The translations under genes were made by a program, and so were the position numbers. From assembly GCA_041485905.1 (NCBI GenBank), contig JBGPKK010000075.1, positions 1 to 20,879 on the forward strand: a stretch of DNA of 20,879 bases, in the 5' to 3' direction. This document shows positions 1-6,672 of this stretch, piece by piece. How positions within the stretch are numbered: the stretch's first letter is position 1; each line of letters begins with the position of its first letter. The DNA comes from JAHFUI01 sp041485905. GTDB lineage: Bacteria > Acidobacteriota > Vicinamibacteria > Vicinamibacterales > CAVVIG01. Below the pieces are notes generated by a model, which did not search any database, had not been told where the DNA came from, and saw only the letters and a program-made list of their open reading frames with translations.

Positions 1-461
1 ACCGGCACGGCATCATGCGACTGGAGCTCCGCATAGGTACCCCGGAGCGCCGACCCCGCGCTCATACAATCGTCAACCATGGCGACTCGCTTCCCGCGCA
101 GGCGCGCGGCGAAGGCTGACGGCAGTACGTAGCGCGCTCGATACAAGCCGCCAGGCTCGCCAGGCATCACGCGCTGCGTGAAGCAGAACTCCACGGCGAG
201 CGCGTGCGCGACGAGTTGCGCGAGGAACGCGCCGCCCAGGAGCGGTCCACAGATCGCCGACACGACGTGCGGGCGAAGGGCGCTCACGAGGGCGGCGACG
301 AACGGTGCGATTCGGCGAGGTTCTGCAAACAGGGCGTCGAGATTGAGCCACAGCCCGCTGTGATGCCCCGACTCGAGCCGGAAGTGGCCACGCCGGCCGG
401 CGACGAGCTCCAGAAACGCTGCTGCGGTCGTCTCGAGATCGTTTGGCGTATCGAACCTCAC
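1..461 (-). CDS. PyrE-like phosphoribosyltransferase (5' part, runs off left edge)
   Basis: An open minus-strand frame from a GTG at 461 to the window edge gives about 153 residues resembling orotate phosphoribosyltransferase. Near the N-terminus is HFRLESGHHSGLWLNLDAL, the typical OPRT opening (family: GHF.LSSG.HS). The middle has ICGPLLGGAFLAQLVA (family: GPalGGi.lA), and near the edge is VAMVDDCMSAGSALRG, the PRPP-binding signature with paired Asp. Such enzymes join a base to PRPP; PyrE makes OMP in pyrimidine synthesis. Oddly, the segment between the GG motif and the PRPP motif reads TQRVMPGEPGGLYRARYVLP and lacks the usual KxHG catalytic-loop pattern, so it may be a PyrE paralogue and not the pyrimidine enzyme. 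The start is uncertain: the frame stays open upstream and no strong ribosome binding site precedes the GTG. The family call is fairly sure, the substrate is not. Confidence 0.75.
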   Translation of the reverse strand, partial: MRFDTPNDLETTAAAFLELVAGRRGHFRLESGHHSGLWLNLDALFAEPRRIAPFVAALVSALRPHVVSAICGPLLGGAFLAQLVAHALAVEFCFTQRVMPGEPGGLYRARYVLPSAFAARLRGKRVAMVDDCMSAGSALRGTYAELQSHDAVP

Positions 462-516
462 TGCCCGGACGGTTTGGTCAGTGGATTCTAGCCCGCGAAG
501 GCCGACCAATGGCGCG

Positions 517-528
517 CCAAGGCCTTGG
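517..528. promoter_or_regulatory. 12-bp perfect palindrome upstream of PyrE-like gene
   Basis: CCAAGGCCTTGG is a perfect 12-bp palindrome about 56 nt upstream of the GTG at 461. It is directly preceded by GGCGCGCC. It could be an operator for the PyrE-like gene, but palindromes of this size occur by chance in GC-rich DNA. No clear -35/-10 pair was seen. The rest of 462-639 holds the repeat described next and no gene. Confidence 0.25.
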
Positions 529-568
529 GGCCATGAGGCGGCGGCGCCGAGGGCGATCCTGTCGCGCT

Positions 569-629
569 CCACGAATCACGAAGAGCACCAACAGTAGGTT
601 TCGTGCCTTCGTGTTTTCGTGGTTGCATT
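569..629. repeat. Inverted repeat (CACGAA-type) with 30-nt element shared with 9552-9581
   Basis: Positions 569-588 and 603-622 form a near-perfect inverted repeat (CCACGAATCACGAAG... against ...CTTCGTGTTTTCGTGG) with a 14-nt loop. Positions 600-629 recur at 9552-9581 with one mismatch in 30. Both copies are in the same orientation and lie 6-11 nt beyond the stop codon of a minus-strand gene (the cupin here, gltD there). The hairpin may act as a transcription terminator for the cupin gene. The repetition suggests a dispersed element in this genome. Confidence 0.75.
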
Positions 630-639
630 GAATCTTTGC

Positions 640-1314
640 CTACCGGTCGCCCCTGCCTCTCCCTGTTCCTCCCGTGGGCTGAGGCGTGGGCGTGGCGCCG
701 GCGCCGCCGCCGGCGGTGCCTCGGCCATCGGTCAGAAGGTCGGCTCTGGACTCTGCCTCGCTCTTGTGCGGGGTCACCTTGTCGGGATCGACGCGCATCA
801 TCAGATAGGTAATGTGATCGTCGATCTTCGTGAACTGGTGTCCCGTGCCGGCAGGAATAATCACGACGTCGCCCGGCTTGAGCTCGTGGGCCACGCCGTT
901 TCGAATCGCCTGGGCGTTGTTTCCGGGACCATTCAGCAGCCTGACGGTCGTCTCCGTGGATGGCCGCCGCTGCTTGCCGGCCAGATCCGCTCCGAGCACC
1001 AATGTCGCTGAGCCGTCGATGACGTGGTACACCTCGCTGACCAGGTCGTGCTCGGCAACGACTGCCGCCGGGTTGGCCACCTTGCCCCGATACACCACGG
1101 CGACGCCGACGTTGGCCTTCCCGATGTCAACTTGTCGAACCTGTTGATCGGTGAGCTGGTTGGCCTTCCCACGCCTCGCGTACGCTTCAATCTCGCTGTT
1201 CGGGATGTACGTGCCCGGACACATGTTGCACGTCGGCTGGTACTCTCGCTCCTGTGCGGAAAGTCCCACGATCGCGACGACGATGGCGGCAGTTCCAATG
1301 AGTATTGTTCGCAT
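640..1314 (-). CDS. Secreted cupin-domain protein
   Basis: A 224-residue protein with an N-terminal signal peptide (MRTILIGTAAIVVAIVGLSA, then Gln). After it comes a CNMCPGTYIP segment with two cysteines close together, possibly a disulfide or metal site in the envelope. The body reads as a single cupin barrel: EHDLVSEVYHVIDGSATLVLGADL supplies the first motif and LKPGDVVIIPAGTGHQFTKIDD the second, with His residues suited to metal binding. The C-terminal 30 residues are Gly/Thr/Pro/Arg-rich and look disordered. The start is supported by GAGGAG a few bases upstream. It is followed leftward by a hairpin repeat at 569-622. The aminotransferase next to it points the same way with about 60 nt between them, so co-transcription is possible. 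No substrate can be assigned; secreted cupins of this kind are generally uncharacterised. Confidence 0.85.
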   Translation of the reverse strand: MRTILIGTAAIVVAIVGLSAQEREYQPTCNMCPGTYIPNSEIEAYARRGKANQLTDQQVRQVDIGKANVGVAVVYRGKVANPAAVVAEHDLVSEVYHVIDGSATLVLGADLAGKQRRPSTETTVRLLNGPGNNAQAIRNGVAHELKPGDVVIIPAGTGHQFTKIDDHITYLMMRVDPDKVTPHKSEAESRADLLTDGRGTAGGGAGATPTPQPTGGTGRGRGDR

Positions 1315-1375
1315 AGCCTGCTCCTCAGTTCTGATTGTCCCGTCTTACGACTTCGCGTGTTCTCACTTTCCTGAC

Positions 1376-2482
1376 CTACGAGACCGCCCGCACGCTCTCC
1401 GCGAGACGCCGGACTCCTTCGCCTATCTCTGAGGGCGAAAGCGCGCAGAACGGCAGCCGCAGGAACCGCTCGCCGCCGCCGTCCGGGAAGAACGCGAGAC
1501 CGTCGGCGAGATTCAACCCCCGCGTCGCCGCCTCGGTCCGCACCGCGCTCGCGAGCACGCCGTCAGGCAGCGTGAGCGAGATGAAAAACCCGCCATCAGG
1601 GCGCGTCGGCACGGCGTCCGGCATGTACGTCGCCAGCCCCGCGAGGCATGCATCGAGGCGCGGCCCGTAGAGTTTTTTCAGGCGCTCGATCTGTGGCGGC
1701 AACAGGCCTCTGCGGCACCATTCGTACACGATGCCCTGTGCGACGAACCCCGGGGAAATGTAGGTGTCCTCCGCCGCTTTCGCGAGCGAGGCCATCAGCC
1801 CCGGCTCGCCGATCATGAACCCTGTGCGGACGCCCGGAGCAATGAGCTTGGTGAACGAGCTCATATGAAGCGTGCGATCGGGCGCCAGCTCGTAGAGCGT
1901 CGGTTCTTCCTTGCCCCGATAGCGCAGAAGCCGATACGGCGCGTCCTCGACGAGCAGGAATCCGTACCGCTCGGCGAGATTGACGATCTGCCGCCGCTTC
2001 GGTCCCGAACAGGTCGCGCCCGCTGGATTCTGGAAGTCCGGGATCGTATAGAAGAATCTCGGCACCTGCTTCGCGAGCGCGCGTTCGAGCGCCTCGACAT
2101 CCGGACCATCGGCCTCGAGCGGGATGCCGACCACCGTGGCCTTGTGGCGGCGCAGTAGGGTGAGGGTGCGGTCGTAGGTTGGTGTCTCGGTGAAGACCAC
2201 ATCGCCCGGCTGCAGCATGTGCAGGCAGAGAAACTCAATCAGCTGGAGCGATCCGTTGCTGGTGAGGACGCGATCGACCCTCACCCGTTGCCATGTGGCG
2301 ATCCACTCGCGGAGCGGCTGGAATCCGAGCGACGGTCCGTACTGGAGCATCGCGGCGCCTTGTGCCTTGAGAACGGCGCCGGCAGCCTCGATCACCTCGT
2401 CGATCGGAAATGACTCGTTGGCCGGCACGCCACGAGTGAAGTTGATCGTGTCCACCCGCCGTTCGGCGTCAGCTGATTTCAT
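1376..2482 (-). CDS. PLP-dependent aminotransferase, class I/II (2-aminoadipate/MocR-domain type)
   Basis: A 368-residue fold-type I aminotransferase. Visible landmarks: SNGSLQLIEFLCLHML (about 75-90) for the cofactor phosphate region, PTYDR (101-105), PDFQNPAGAT with Asn152, VEDAPYRLL with Asp180, SSFTKLIAPGVRTGFM with the Schiff-base Lys212 and Arg219. The PDFQNPAG and FTKLIAPGVRTG patterns are those of the 2-aminoadipate transaminase/LysN-like group, which also forms the aminotransferase half of MocR regulators. There is no N-terminal GntR helix-turn-helix, so this is a stand-alone enzyme. It probably moves an amino group from an amino acid to 2-oxoglutarate; the substrate is unknown. The ATG at 2482 follows the palindrome at 2486-2500 so closely that the message may be nearly leaderless. 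It is divergent from the small cupin-like gene at 2531. Confidence 0.9.
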   Translation of the reverse strand: MKSADAERRVDTINFTRGVPANESFPIDEVIEAAGAVLKAQGAAMLQYGPSLGFQPLREWIATWQRVRVDRVLTSNGSLQLIEFLCLHMLQPGDVVFTETPTYDRTLTLLRRHKATVVGIPLEADGPDVEALERALAKQVPRFFYTIPDFQNPAGATCSGPKRRQIVNLAERYGFLLVEDAPYRLLRYRGKEEPTLYELAPDRTLHMSSFTKLIAPGVRTGFMIGEPGLMASLAKAAEDTYISPGFVAQGIVYEWCRRGLLPPQIERLKKLYGPRLDACLAGLATYMPDAVPTRPDGGFFISLTLPDGVLASAVRTEAATRGLNLADGLAFFPDGGGERFLRLPFCALSPSEIGEGVRRLAESVRAVS

Positions 2483-2485
2483 TTC

Positions 2486-2500
2486 TGCTAGATACTAGCA
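2486..2500. promoter_or_regulatory. 15-bp palindrome in divergent promoter region
   Basis: TGCTAGATACTAGCA is a perfect 6-3-6 inverted repeat in the 48-bp gap between the divergent aminotransferase (ATG 2482) and cupin-like gene (ATG 2531). Read on the minus strand it contains TAGTAT, usable as a -10 box, and the ATG would then lie almost at the transcription start. No good -35 box is visible. It is a candidate operator, possibly controlling both genes; the regulator is unknown. Confidence 0.5.
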
Positions 2501-2530
2501 TCACGATTCTGCTGCTGACCGTGAGGGTAC

Positions 2531-2950
2531 ATGGCGAAGAAAAAGCCGGCACGAAAACAGGTCAAGAGGTCGGATCCGCTCCTCGCCGCAGTGAAAGGCG
2601 CTGAACGCCGCGACATCGGGCACGTCCGGCTCGAGGTGGGACGGGCGGGCGGCGCGCGCGTCAAGCGCATGATCTATCCGCCAGGTTTTCGCTGGTCGGT
2701 CGACCTGAAACCCGCGGTCGGCACCGACCTGTGCATGCACGCGCACGTCGGCTTCCTCGCCCGCGGCGAGATCCACGTCGAATACGCCGACGGCTGTGTG
2801 GTCGAACACAGGGCGCCGCAAATTGTGGCCATCGAGCCGGGGCATGACGGATGGGTCGTCGGCAAGGAGCCGGTGGTGCTGATCGAATTCGACTTCGAGG
2901 GCGATACGGTCCGCCGTCTCGGGATGCCCGATGCCCACGTCCATCCCTGA
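2531..2950 (+). CDS. Small cupin-like protein
   Basis: A 139-residue soluble protein with no signal peptide. It begins with a Lys/Arg-rich tail (MAKKKPARKQVKRSD) and continues into a single beta-rich domain: MIYPPGFRWSVDLKP, then DLCMHAHVGFLARGEIHVEY, which matches the first cupin motif, then QIVAIEPGHDGWVVGKEPVVLIEFDFEG for the second. A ribosome binding site GAGGG lies just ahead of the ATG. It diverges from the aminotransferase and ends about 60 nt before blaI. Cupins of this type are often annotated only as domain proteins. It might bind a small ligand or metal through His residues in the HAH segment, but no role can be assigned. Confidence 0.8.
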   Translation: MAKKKPARKQVKRSDPLLAAVKGAERRDIGHVRLEVGRAGGARVKRMIYPPGFRWSVDLKPAVGTDLCMHAHVGFLARGEIHVEYADGCVVEHRAPQIVAIEPGHDGWVVGKEPVVLIEFDFEGDTVRRLGMPDAHVHP

Positions 2951-2973
2951 TTGACGATGGCAGCGCTGGGGAC

Positions 2974-3002
2974 TTGACACGTATGAATTAGTACTAAATA
3001 AT
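2974..3002 (+). promoter_or_regulatory. blaI promoter with embedded palindromic operator
   Basis: TTGACA (2974-2979), a 17-bp spacer and AATAAT (2997-3002) form a strong sigma-70-like promoter. The spacer holds the palindrome TTAGTACTAA (2988-2997), which touches the -10 box. A further half-like TTAGT lies at 3002-3006. BlaI/MecI regulators bind short AT-rich palindromes with TAC/GTA cores in their own promoters, so this is a credible auto-operator. The expected transcription start, near 3009, leaves only a few bases before the ATG at 3013, so the mRNA is probably leaderless. Confidence 0.75.
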
Positions 3003-3012
3003 TAGTTGACAA

Positions 3013-3390
3013 ATGCGCACCGCACATCCGACGCTGACGCCTCAGGAGCTCGCCATCATGAAGATCGTCTGGCGGAGCAGGAAGACGACGGTTCGCGACG
3101 TCTACGAAGCCCTCCGCGACACGCGGCCGGTCGCCTATACGACCGTGATGACGATGATGAAGATCCTGGAGGACAAGGGCTATCTCAAGAAAACGCTCGT
3201 CGACCGCGCGCATGTCTACCAGTCCGCGAAGCCCCGCCAGCAGGTCCTGGGCGCGATGGTCCGCGACTTCCTCGATCGCGTCTTCGACGGTGCGCCCGAT
3301 CCGCTGTTGCTCCACCTCGCGAGGGACGCCAGGCTGACCGAGAAACAGCGCCGAATCGTCAAACAGCTCGTCGAGGAGATTGACGAATGA
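3013..3390 (+). CDS. BlaI/MecI-family transcriptional repressor
   Basis: A 125-residue protein of the usual BlaI/MecI/CopY length. The N-terminal winged helix covers TPQELAIMKIVW through the recognition helix region VAYTTVMTMMKILEDKGYLKK (about 9-60), which is highly typical of the family. The C-terminal part (about 70-125) is the helical dimerisation region. In studied systems BlaI holds its operon off until the paired BlaR1-type M56 peptidase triggers its cleavage. Here the M56 gene follows directly, overlapping by 4 nt, so the two are co-transcribed and co-regulated. No SD sequence precedes the start, in line with a leaderless message from the promoter at 2974-3002. No beta-lactamase gene is nearby, so the target regulon is probably different. 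Confidence 0.95.
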   Translation: MRTAHPTLTPQELAIMKIVWRSRKTTVRDVYEALRDTRPVAYTTVMTMMKILEDKGYLKKTLVDRAHVYQSAKPRQQVLGAMVRDFLDRVFDGAPDPLLLHLARDARLTEKQRRIVKQLVEEIDE

Positions 3391-5264
3391 TCGACGGGAA
3401 TCTTCTCTCGAACCTCGTGTCGTACAGCGCACAAATCGCATGCGTTGCGGGAGTCGGCGGCCTGATGCTGATGGCTCTGCATGTCGATACCGCGGCCGTT
3501 CGCCACGCCTTGTGGCGCAGCCTTCTTGCGTTCTGTGTCGCCCTGCCGTGGGTGCAGGGCCGGACGACCCTGGTCCGCGCCCGGGATGTCGCACTCGTCG
3601 CCGCGTCGTTGTCTGGGTCAGTCGATGTGTCGGGGATGTCGACGGCCGCGGCGCCGCGGGCAGGCGTCCCATGGCTTGCACTTCTCGGAGTGCTGCTCGT
3701 CGGCGGCATCGTCGTGCGTCTGTTGTGGCTGGGCATCGGCCTCGTGCGCCTTCGCCGTCTGCGAACGGCAGGAGAAGTGGCCACAGCGGAAGGGGACGAC
3801 GCTGAGCTGCAGCGCCTTCTCGGCACGCGTGCGCAGGTTCGATTCGTCCCCGGACTGGGGCAGCCCGTGACGTTCGGCGTGCGGCGGGCGATCGTGTTGC
3901 TTCCGGACACGCTCCGCGATCATTCTCCGGAGATTCAGCGCGCGGTGCTGTGCCATGAACTGATTCACGTGCAGCGCCACGACTGGATCTGGGTGCTTGT
4001 CGAAGAGGTGGTGCGCGCCGTGTTCTGGTTCCACCCGGCGATCTGGTGGTTGATCTCACGCGTGCAGCTCACGCGCGAGGAGACGGTCGACGAATTGACC
4101 GTGATGGCGACGTCGGGGCGTCGCGCGTACATCGAGGCGCTCCTGGCGTTTGGGGATCAGAAGCCGCTCGCGCCGGTCGCGGCATTCGGCCGGACGCGTC
4201 ACCTGTTCCGGCGCGTGGTACTGCTTTCGAAGGAGGCTGGTATGTCTTCGAGGCGTGTGATGCTTTCGTGCTTCGTCGTGGCGCTGGTGGTGATGGCCGG
4301 GAGCTGGTACGCGGTCGGCGCCTTCCCCCTGATCCAGGGGATTCAGGCGCCACCCTCGTCACTCGTGCGGGCCGTCGATCGACTTCGAGAGACGCAGGCC
4401 GCGCCCGCGCAGGCGACCAACAACGGGCCCGGACCGCTCGAAGCGCGCGCCAAACCGATTACGCCGGAGAATCCGGTTCCGCGTCGTCTGTACGCCGTGA
4501 TGCCGTTGTACCCGGCGGACGCGCCTGCCGACCGGCCGAACGTCACGATATCCCTCCGCGTCACGCTCGACGGATCGGGGCGGGTCGCTGAAGTGCGCGC
4601 GCTGAACGGCGCCGTCGGTAGTCGCGCGGCTGATGCCATCCAGGGCCGGGGCGGTCGAGGACGCGGAAGCGCGCTTTCGTCCCCGACGGTGGTCGGGCCC
4701 TCAACCGCCGGAACCGGGGCCTTCACCAGCGTCTTCTCCAGGGCCGCGAACGACGCCATACGGCAATGGGTCTACGAACCTCCGGCGGACGGCCCCATCG
4801 CGTTCGAGGTGACGATCAGCTTCAGCCCGGATTCAGAGGCTCAACTGGTTTCGCACGGCGGACTCTTCGGTGGTGTCCTGGCCGGCCGGCGCCTAGCGGC
4901 GGGGCCACCGCCGCCGGCGTCACCGCCGCCTCCTCCTCCACCGGGCACTTCACCAGAGTCTCAGTCCCGGGAGAGCGACGTCGTCCGCGTCGGCGGAGGC
5001 ATTTTGGTTCCAGCGAAGGTGAAAGACGTGCCTCCTGTTTATCCACCGATCGCGGAGTCGGCACGTGTCCAGGGCGTGGTGATCCTCGAGGTACGCGTCG
5101 GGCCCGACGGCCGCGTCGCCGACGCCCGCGTCCTGCGGTCGATCCCGCTGCTCGACCAGGCGGCGATCGACGCAGTGCTTCAATGGGAGTACACGCCAAC
5201 GCTCTTGAATGGCAGCCCGGTATCCGTGCTGATGACGGTCACCGTCAATTTCACGTTGCAATAG
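3387..5264 (+). CDS. M56 (BlaR1-like) membrane metallopeptidase with tandem TonB C-terminal-like domains
   Basis: 625 residues. The N-terminal half has membrane helices (about 10-30, 45-55, 90-115) and the zinc motif His190-Glu-Leu-Ile-His194 in LCHELIHVQRHD, followed by REETVDELTV (about 230-239), where M56 peptidases place the third metal ligand. Another membrane helix (about 291-310) leads into a periplasmic part that is not the penicillin sensor of BlaR1. Instead there are two TonB-C-like domains: about 365-475 (RLYAVMPLYP...AIRQWVYEPP) and about 545-625 (VPPVYPPIAESARVQGVVIL...AVLQWEYTPTLLNG), joined by a poly-proline linker near 505-525. The start overlaps the blaI stop and has GAGGAG upstream. 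By analogy it senses an envelope signal and relieves BlaI repression; the TonB-type domains suggest contact with outer-membrane or peptidoglycan-associated partners. The signal is unknown. Confidence 0.92.
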   Translation: MIDGNLLSNLVSYSAQIACVAGVGGLMLMALHVDTAAVRHALWRSLLAFCVALPWVQGRTTLVRARDVALVAASLSGSVDVSGMSTAAAPRAGVPWLALLGVLLVGGIVVRLLWLGIGLVRLRRLRTAGEVATAEGDDAELQRLLGTRAQVRFVPGLGQPVTFGVRRAIVLLPDTLRDHSPEIQRAVLCHELIHVQRHDWIWVLVEEVVRAVFWFHPAIWWLISRVQLTREETVDELTVMATSGRRAYIEALLAFGDQKPLAPVAAFGRTRHLFRRVVLLSKEAGMSSRRVMLSCFVVALVVMAGSWYAVGAFPLIQGIQAPPSSLVRAVDRLRETQAAPAQATNNGPGPLEARAKPITPENPVPRRLYAVMPLYPADAPADRPNVTISLRVTLDGSGRVAEVRALNGAVGSRAADAIQGRGGRGRGSALSSPTVVGPSTAGTGAFTSVFSRAANDAIRQWVYEPPADGPIAFEVTISFSPDSEAQLVSHGGLFGGVLAGRRLAAGPPPPASPPPPPPPGTSPESQSRESDVVRVGGGILVPAKVKDVPPVYPPIAESARVQGVVILEVRVGPDGRVADARVLRSIPLLDQAAIDAVLQWEYTPTLLNGSPVSVLMTVTVNFTLQ

Positions 5265-5379
5265 CCGCAGGATCGCGGCTACCGGTTTGATTTCGAGCCG
5301 GCCGTTCTGGCGCTCAGGACCGGACGGAGAAGATCTACCTCTTGACACCGGGAGGTCTGACGGGAGTTAGACCTCGACA
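5265..5379. other. Junction between M56 gene and cassette-like cluster, with attC core remnant
   Basis: This is a 115-bp gap between two converging stop codons. On the minus strand, GGTCTAAC (core GTCTAAC at 5366-5372) follows the methyltransferase stop by a few bases, where an attC site would start. No matching second half with a GTTRRRY core was found. GGTCT (5354-5358) and AGACC (5369-5373) form a small inverted repeat. It may be the worn left end of the cassette cluster. Confidence 0.4.
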
Positions 5380-6549
5380 TCAATCGTCCTTACGAACGAA
5401 GTACCTGTAGCCCACCCACTCTTTGCCACATCTCTCGTCAGTTTCCAGATGTACGACTCTGGAACCGTTTTGCCGGACTAGCGTCTCAACCATGTCGCGG
5501 TGCACCCCGTACATCGGCAAAGCCCCAACCTCCTCGAGCGAAGAGTCGTCGGAAAGGGATAGGGCGCTCTCATTGAGAGCCAGTTCATCCGCGGCGCTCA
5601 GCGGTGGCAGGCTGGCGGAGCCGGCGACCTGCACCCGGCCTCTCCAGGTGTTGGAGCCCTTATCCGCGAACCAGGAGAGACCCTCGTGCACAACGTCGCA
5701 TTCGAGCTGATACTCACCCGGCTCCGGCGGGACGTTGATCTTCAGGGCTAGGCGGCAAGTCTCTCCGGGAGGCAAGTTGTCTGGCAGCGAAACACGTCCG
5801 TCATCCTGAATCAGCATCTCGTCGCCCCTGCCAGCCAGCCAGTGGTTTCCAACCCTGATCGGGCCGGCATCTTCCTGGGACCACGCGTGAGCACTGATAT
5901 TGGTGACCGACACCGCGAGCACAATCTCCGCCCCGGGCGCAGCCTCTTCCGGTACGTCATCTTCCACACGTACGGACGCGCGATATGCCGCATGTGCCAT
6001 AAGCCGAGCCACCTGCAGCTGCGCCTCGGGCGGTCGTCGGTGCGAGGGTAATTGAAACACCAAGATACCGCCGGGAGCGACAACTCTGAACAGCTCGCGC
6101 AGATATCGCAGTGTCGCGGCTGGCTCGATGTGCTGAAGAACGACGTTCGAGTACATGAAGGTGAAGTCGCTCGTCGGCAGCACCGCGAGATCGTCACGGC
6201 CGTTGCACAGGTACCGCACTCGTGCAGGATGCTGATTGATTTCGTCAGCCAGTCGAATCATCTCCGGCGAGATGTCCACGCCGACGACCCGGTCAAAGTA
6301 CCTTGCGAGCGGCTGGCTCAGCCGACCGACCCCGCAGCCGAAGTCCAACGCGGCCTTGCGACTGACACCGATATTGAGTGCCCGCAGCTGATACATGAGC
6401 AACGACACTTCACGCCTGCCCGTTTCGAGAAAGTCTCGTAGAGCCCAGCGGCGTCCCGCCTTCGATGGATCGGACAGGATGGCCCATAGAGGATCACGTC
6501 TCGCATGACCGTCCCAGAACGCTTGCTCTCGGTTGGCGAGATCTGCCAT
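5380..6549 (-). CDS. SAM-dependent methyltransferase with beta-sandwich insert (cassette-like gene)
   Basis: 389 residues. Class I methyltransferase motif I is AALDFGCGVGRLSQPLA (about 66-82), followed by VVGVDISPEMIRLA (motif II), DFTFMYSNVVLQHI (motif IV) and LFRVVAPGGILVFQLPS (motif V/VI). After about residue 190 comes a segment reading like an Ig-type or CBM-like beta sandwich (IVLAVSVTNISAHAW..., LPPGETCRLALKINVPPEPGEYQLECDVV). The tail is rich in charged residues and ends with WVGYRYFVRKDD. The domain mix resembles methyltransferases from glycan or cell-surface clusters, but the acceptor is unknown. The ATG lies 25 nt after the GTTAGAC end of the attC-like site at 6575-6672, with a purine-rich GGAAGAAG as ribosome binding site. 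Its stop is followed by another attC core remnant. At 1.2 kb it is large for an integron cassette. Confidence 0.88.
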   Translation of the reverse strand: MADLANREQAFWDGHARRDPLWAILSDPSKAGRRWALRDFLETGRREVSLLMYQLRALNIGVSRKAALDFGCGVGRLSQPLARYFDRVVGVDISPEMIRLADEINQHPARVRYLCNGRDDLAVLPTSDFTFMYSNVVLQHIEPAATLRYLRELFRVVAPGGILVFQLPSHRRPPEAQLQVARLMAHAAYRASVRVEDDVPEEAAPGAEIVLAVSVTNISAHAWSQEDAGPIRVGNHWLAGRGDEMLIQDDGRVSLPDNLPPGETCRLALKINVPPEPGEYQLECDVVHEGLSWFADKGSNTWRGRVQVAGSASLPPLSAADELALNESALSLSDDSSLEEVGALPMYGVHRDMVETLVRQNGSRVVHLETDERCGKEWVGYRYFVRKDD

Positions 6550-6574
6550 CGCTTCTTCCTGCCGATCTGTTGAG

Positions 6575-6672
6575 GTCTAACGCCCTGCCGCTCAGCCGCG
6601 AGCGGCGCTCACGGTCGTCTCGAATCGGCTCGCTGCGTGGGTGCCGCTCGTCGGCTGCAGCGGGTGTTAGCC
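6575..6672 (-). other. attC-like integron recombination site (complete)
   Basis: Read on the minus strand the site runs from GGCTAAC (6672-6666) to GTTAGAC (6581-6575). Inside, 6643-6663 pairs with 6588-6606: the shorter 19-nt arm matches the 21-nt arm perfectly apart from two unpaired bases, T6651 and C6658. Imperfect arms with extrahelical bases on one side are the hallmark of integron attC sites. The arm near the upstream gene reads AGCCGACG, as in classical aadA attC sites. The SRPBCC gene's TAA stop lies in the GGCTAAC core, and the methyltransferase ATG follows 25 nt after the other end. This is the expected cassette geometry. Confidence 0.85.

Noticed and set aside
2674..4059. 461-codon minus-strand open frame
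   Set aside because: It is a composition shadow of the cupin-like, blaI and M56 genes on the plus strand. Its translation is Arg/Ala/Pro-rich without domains.
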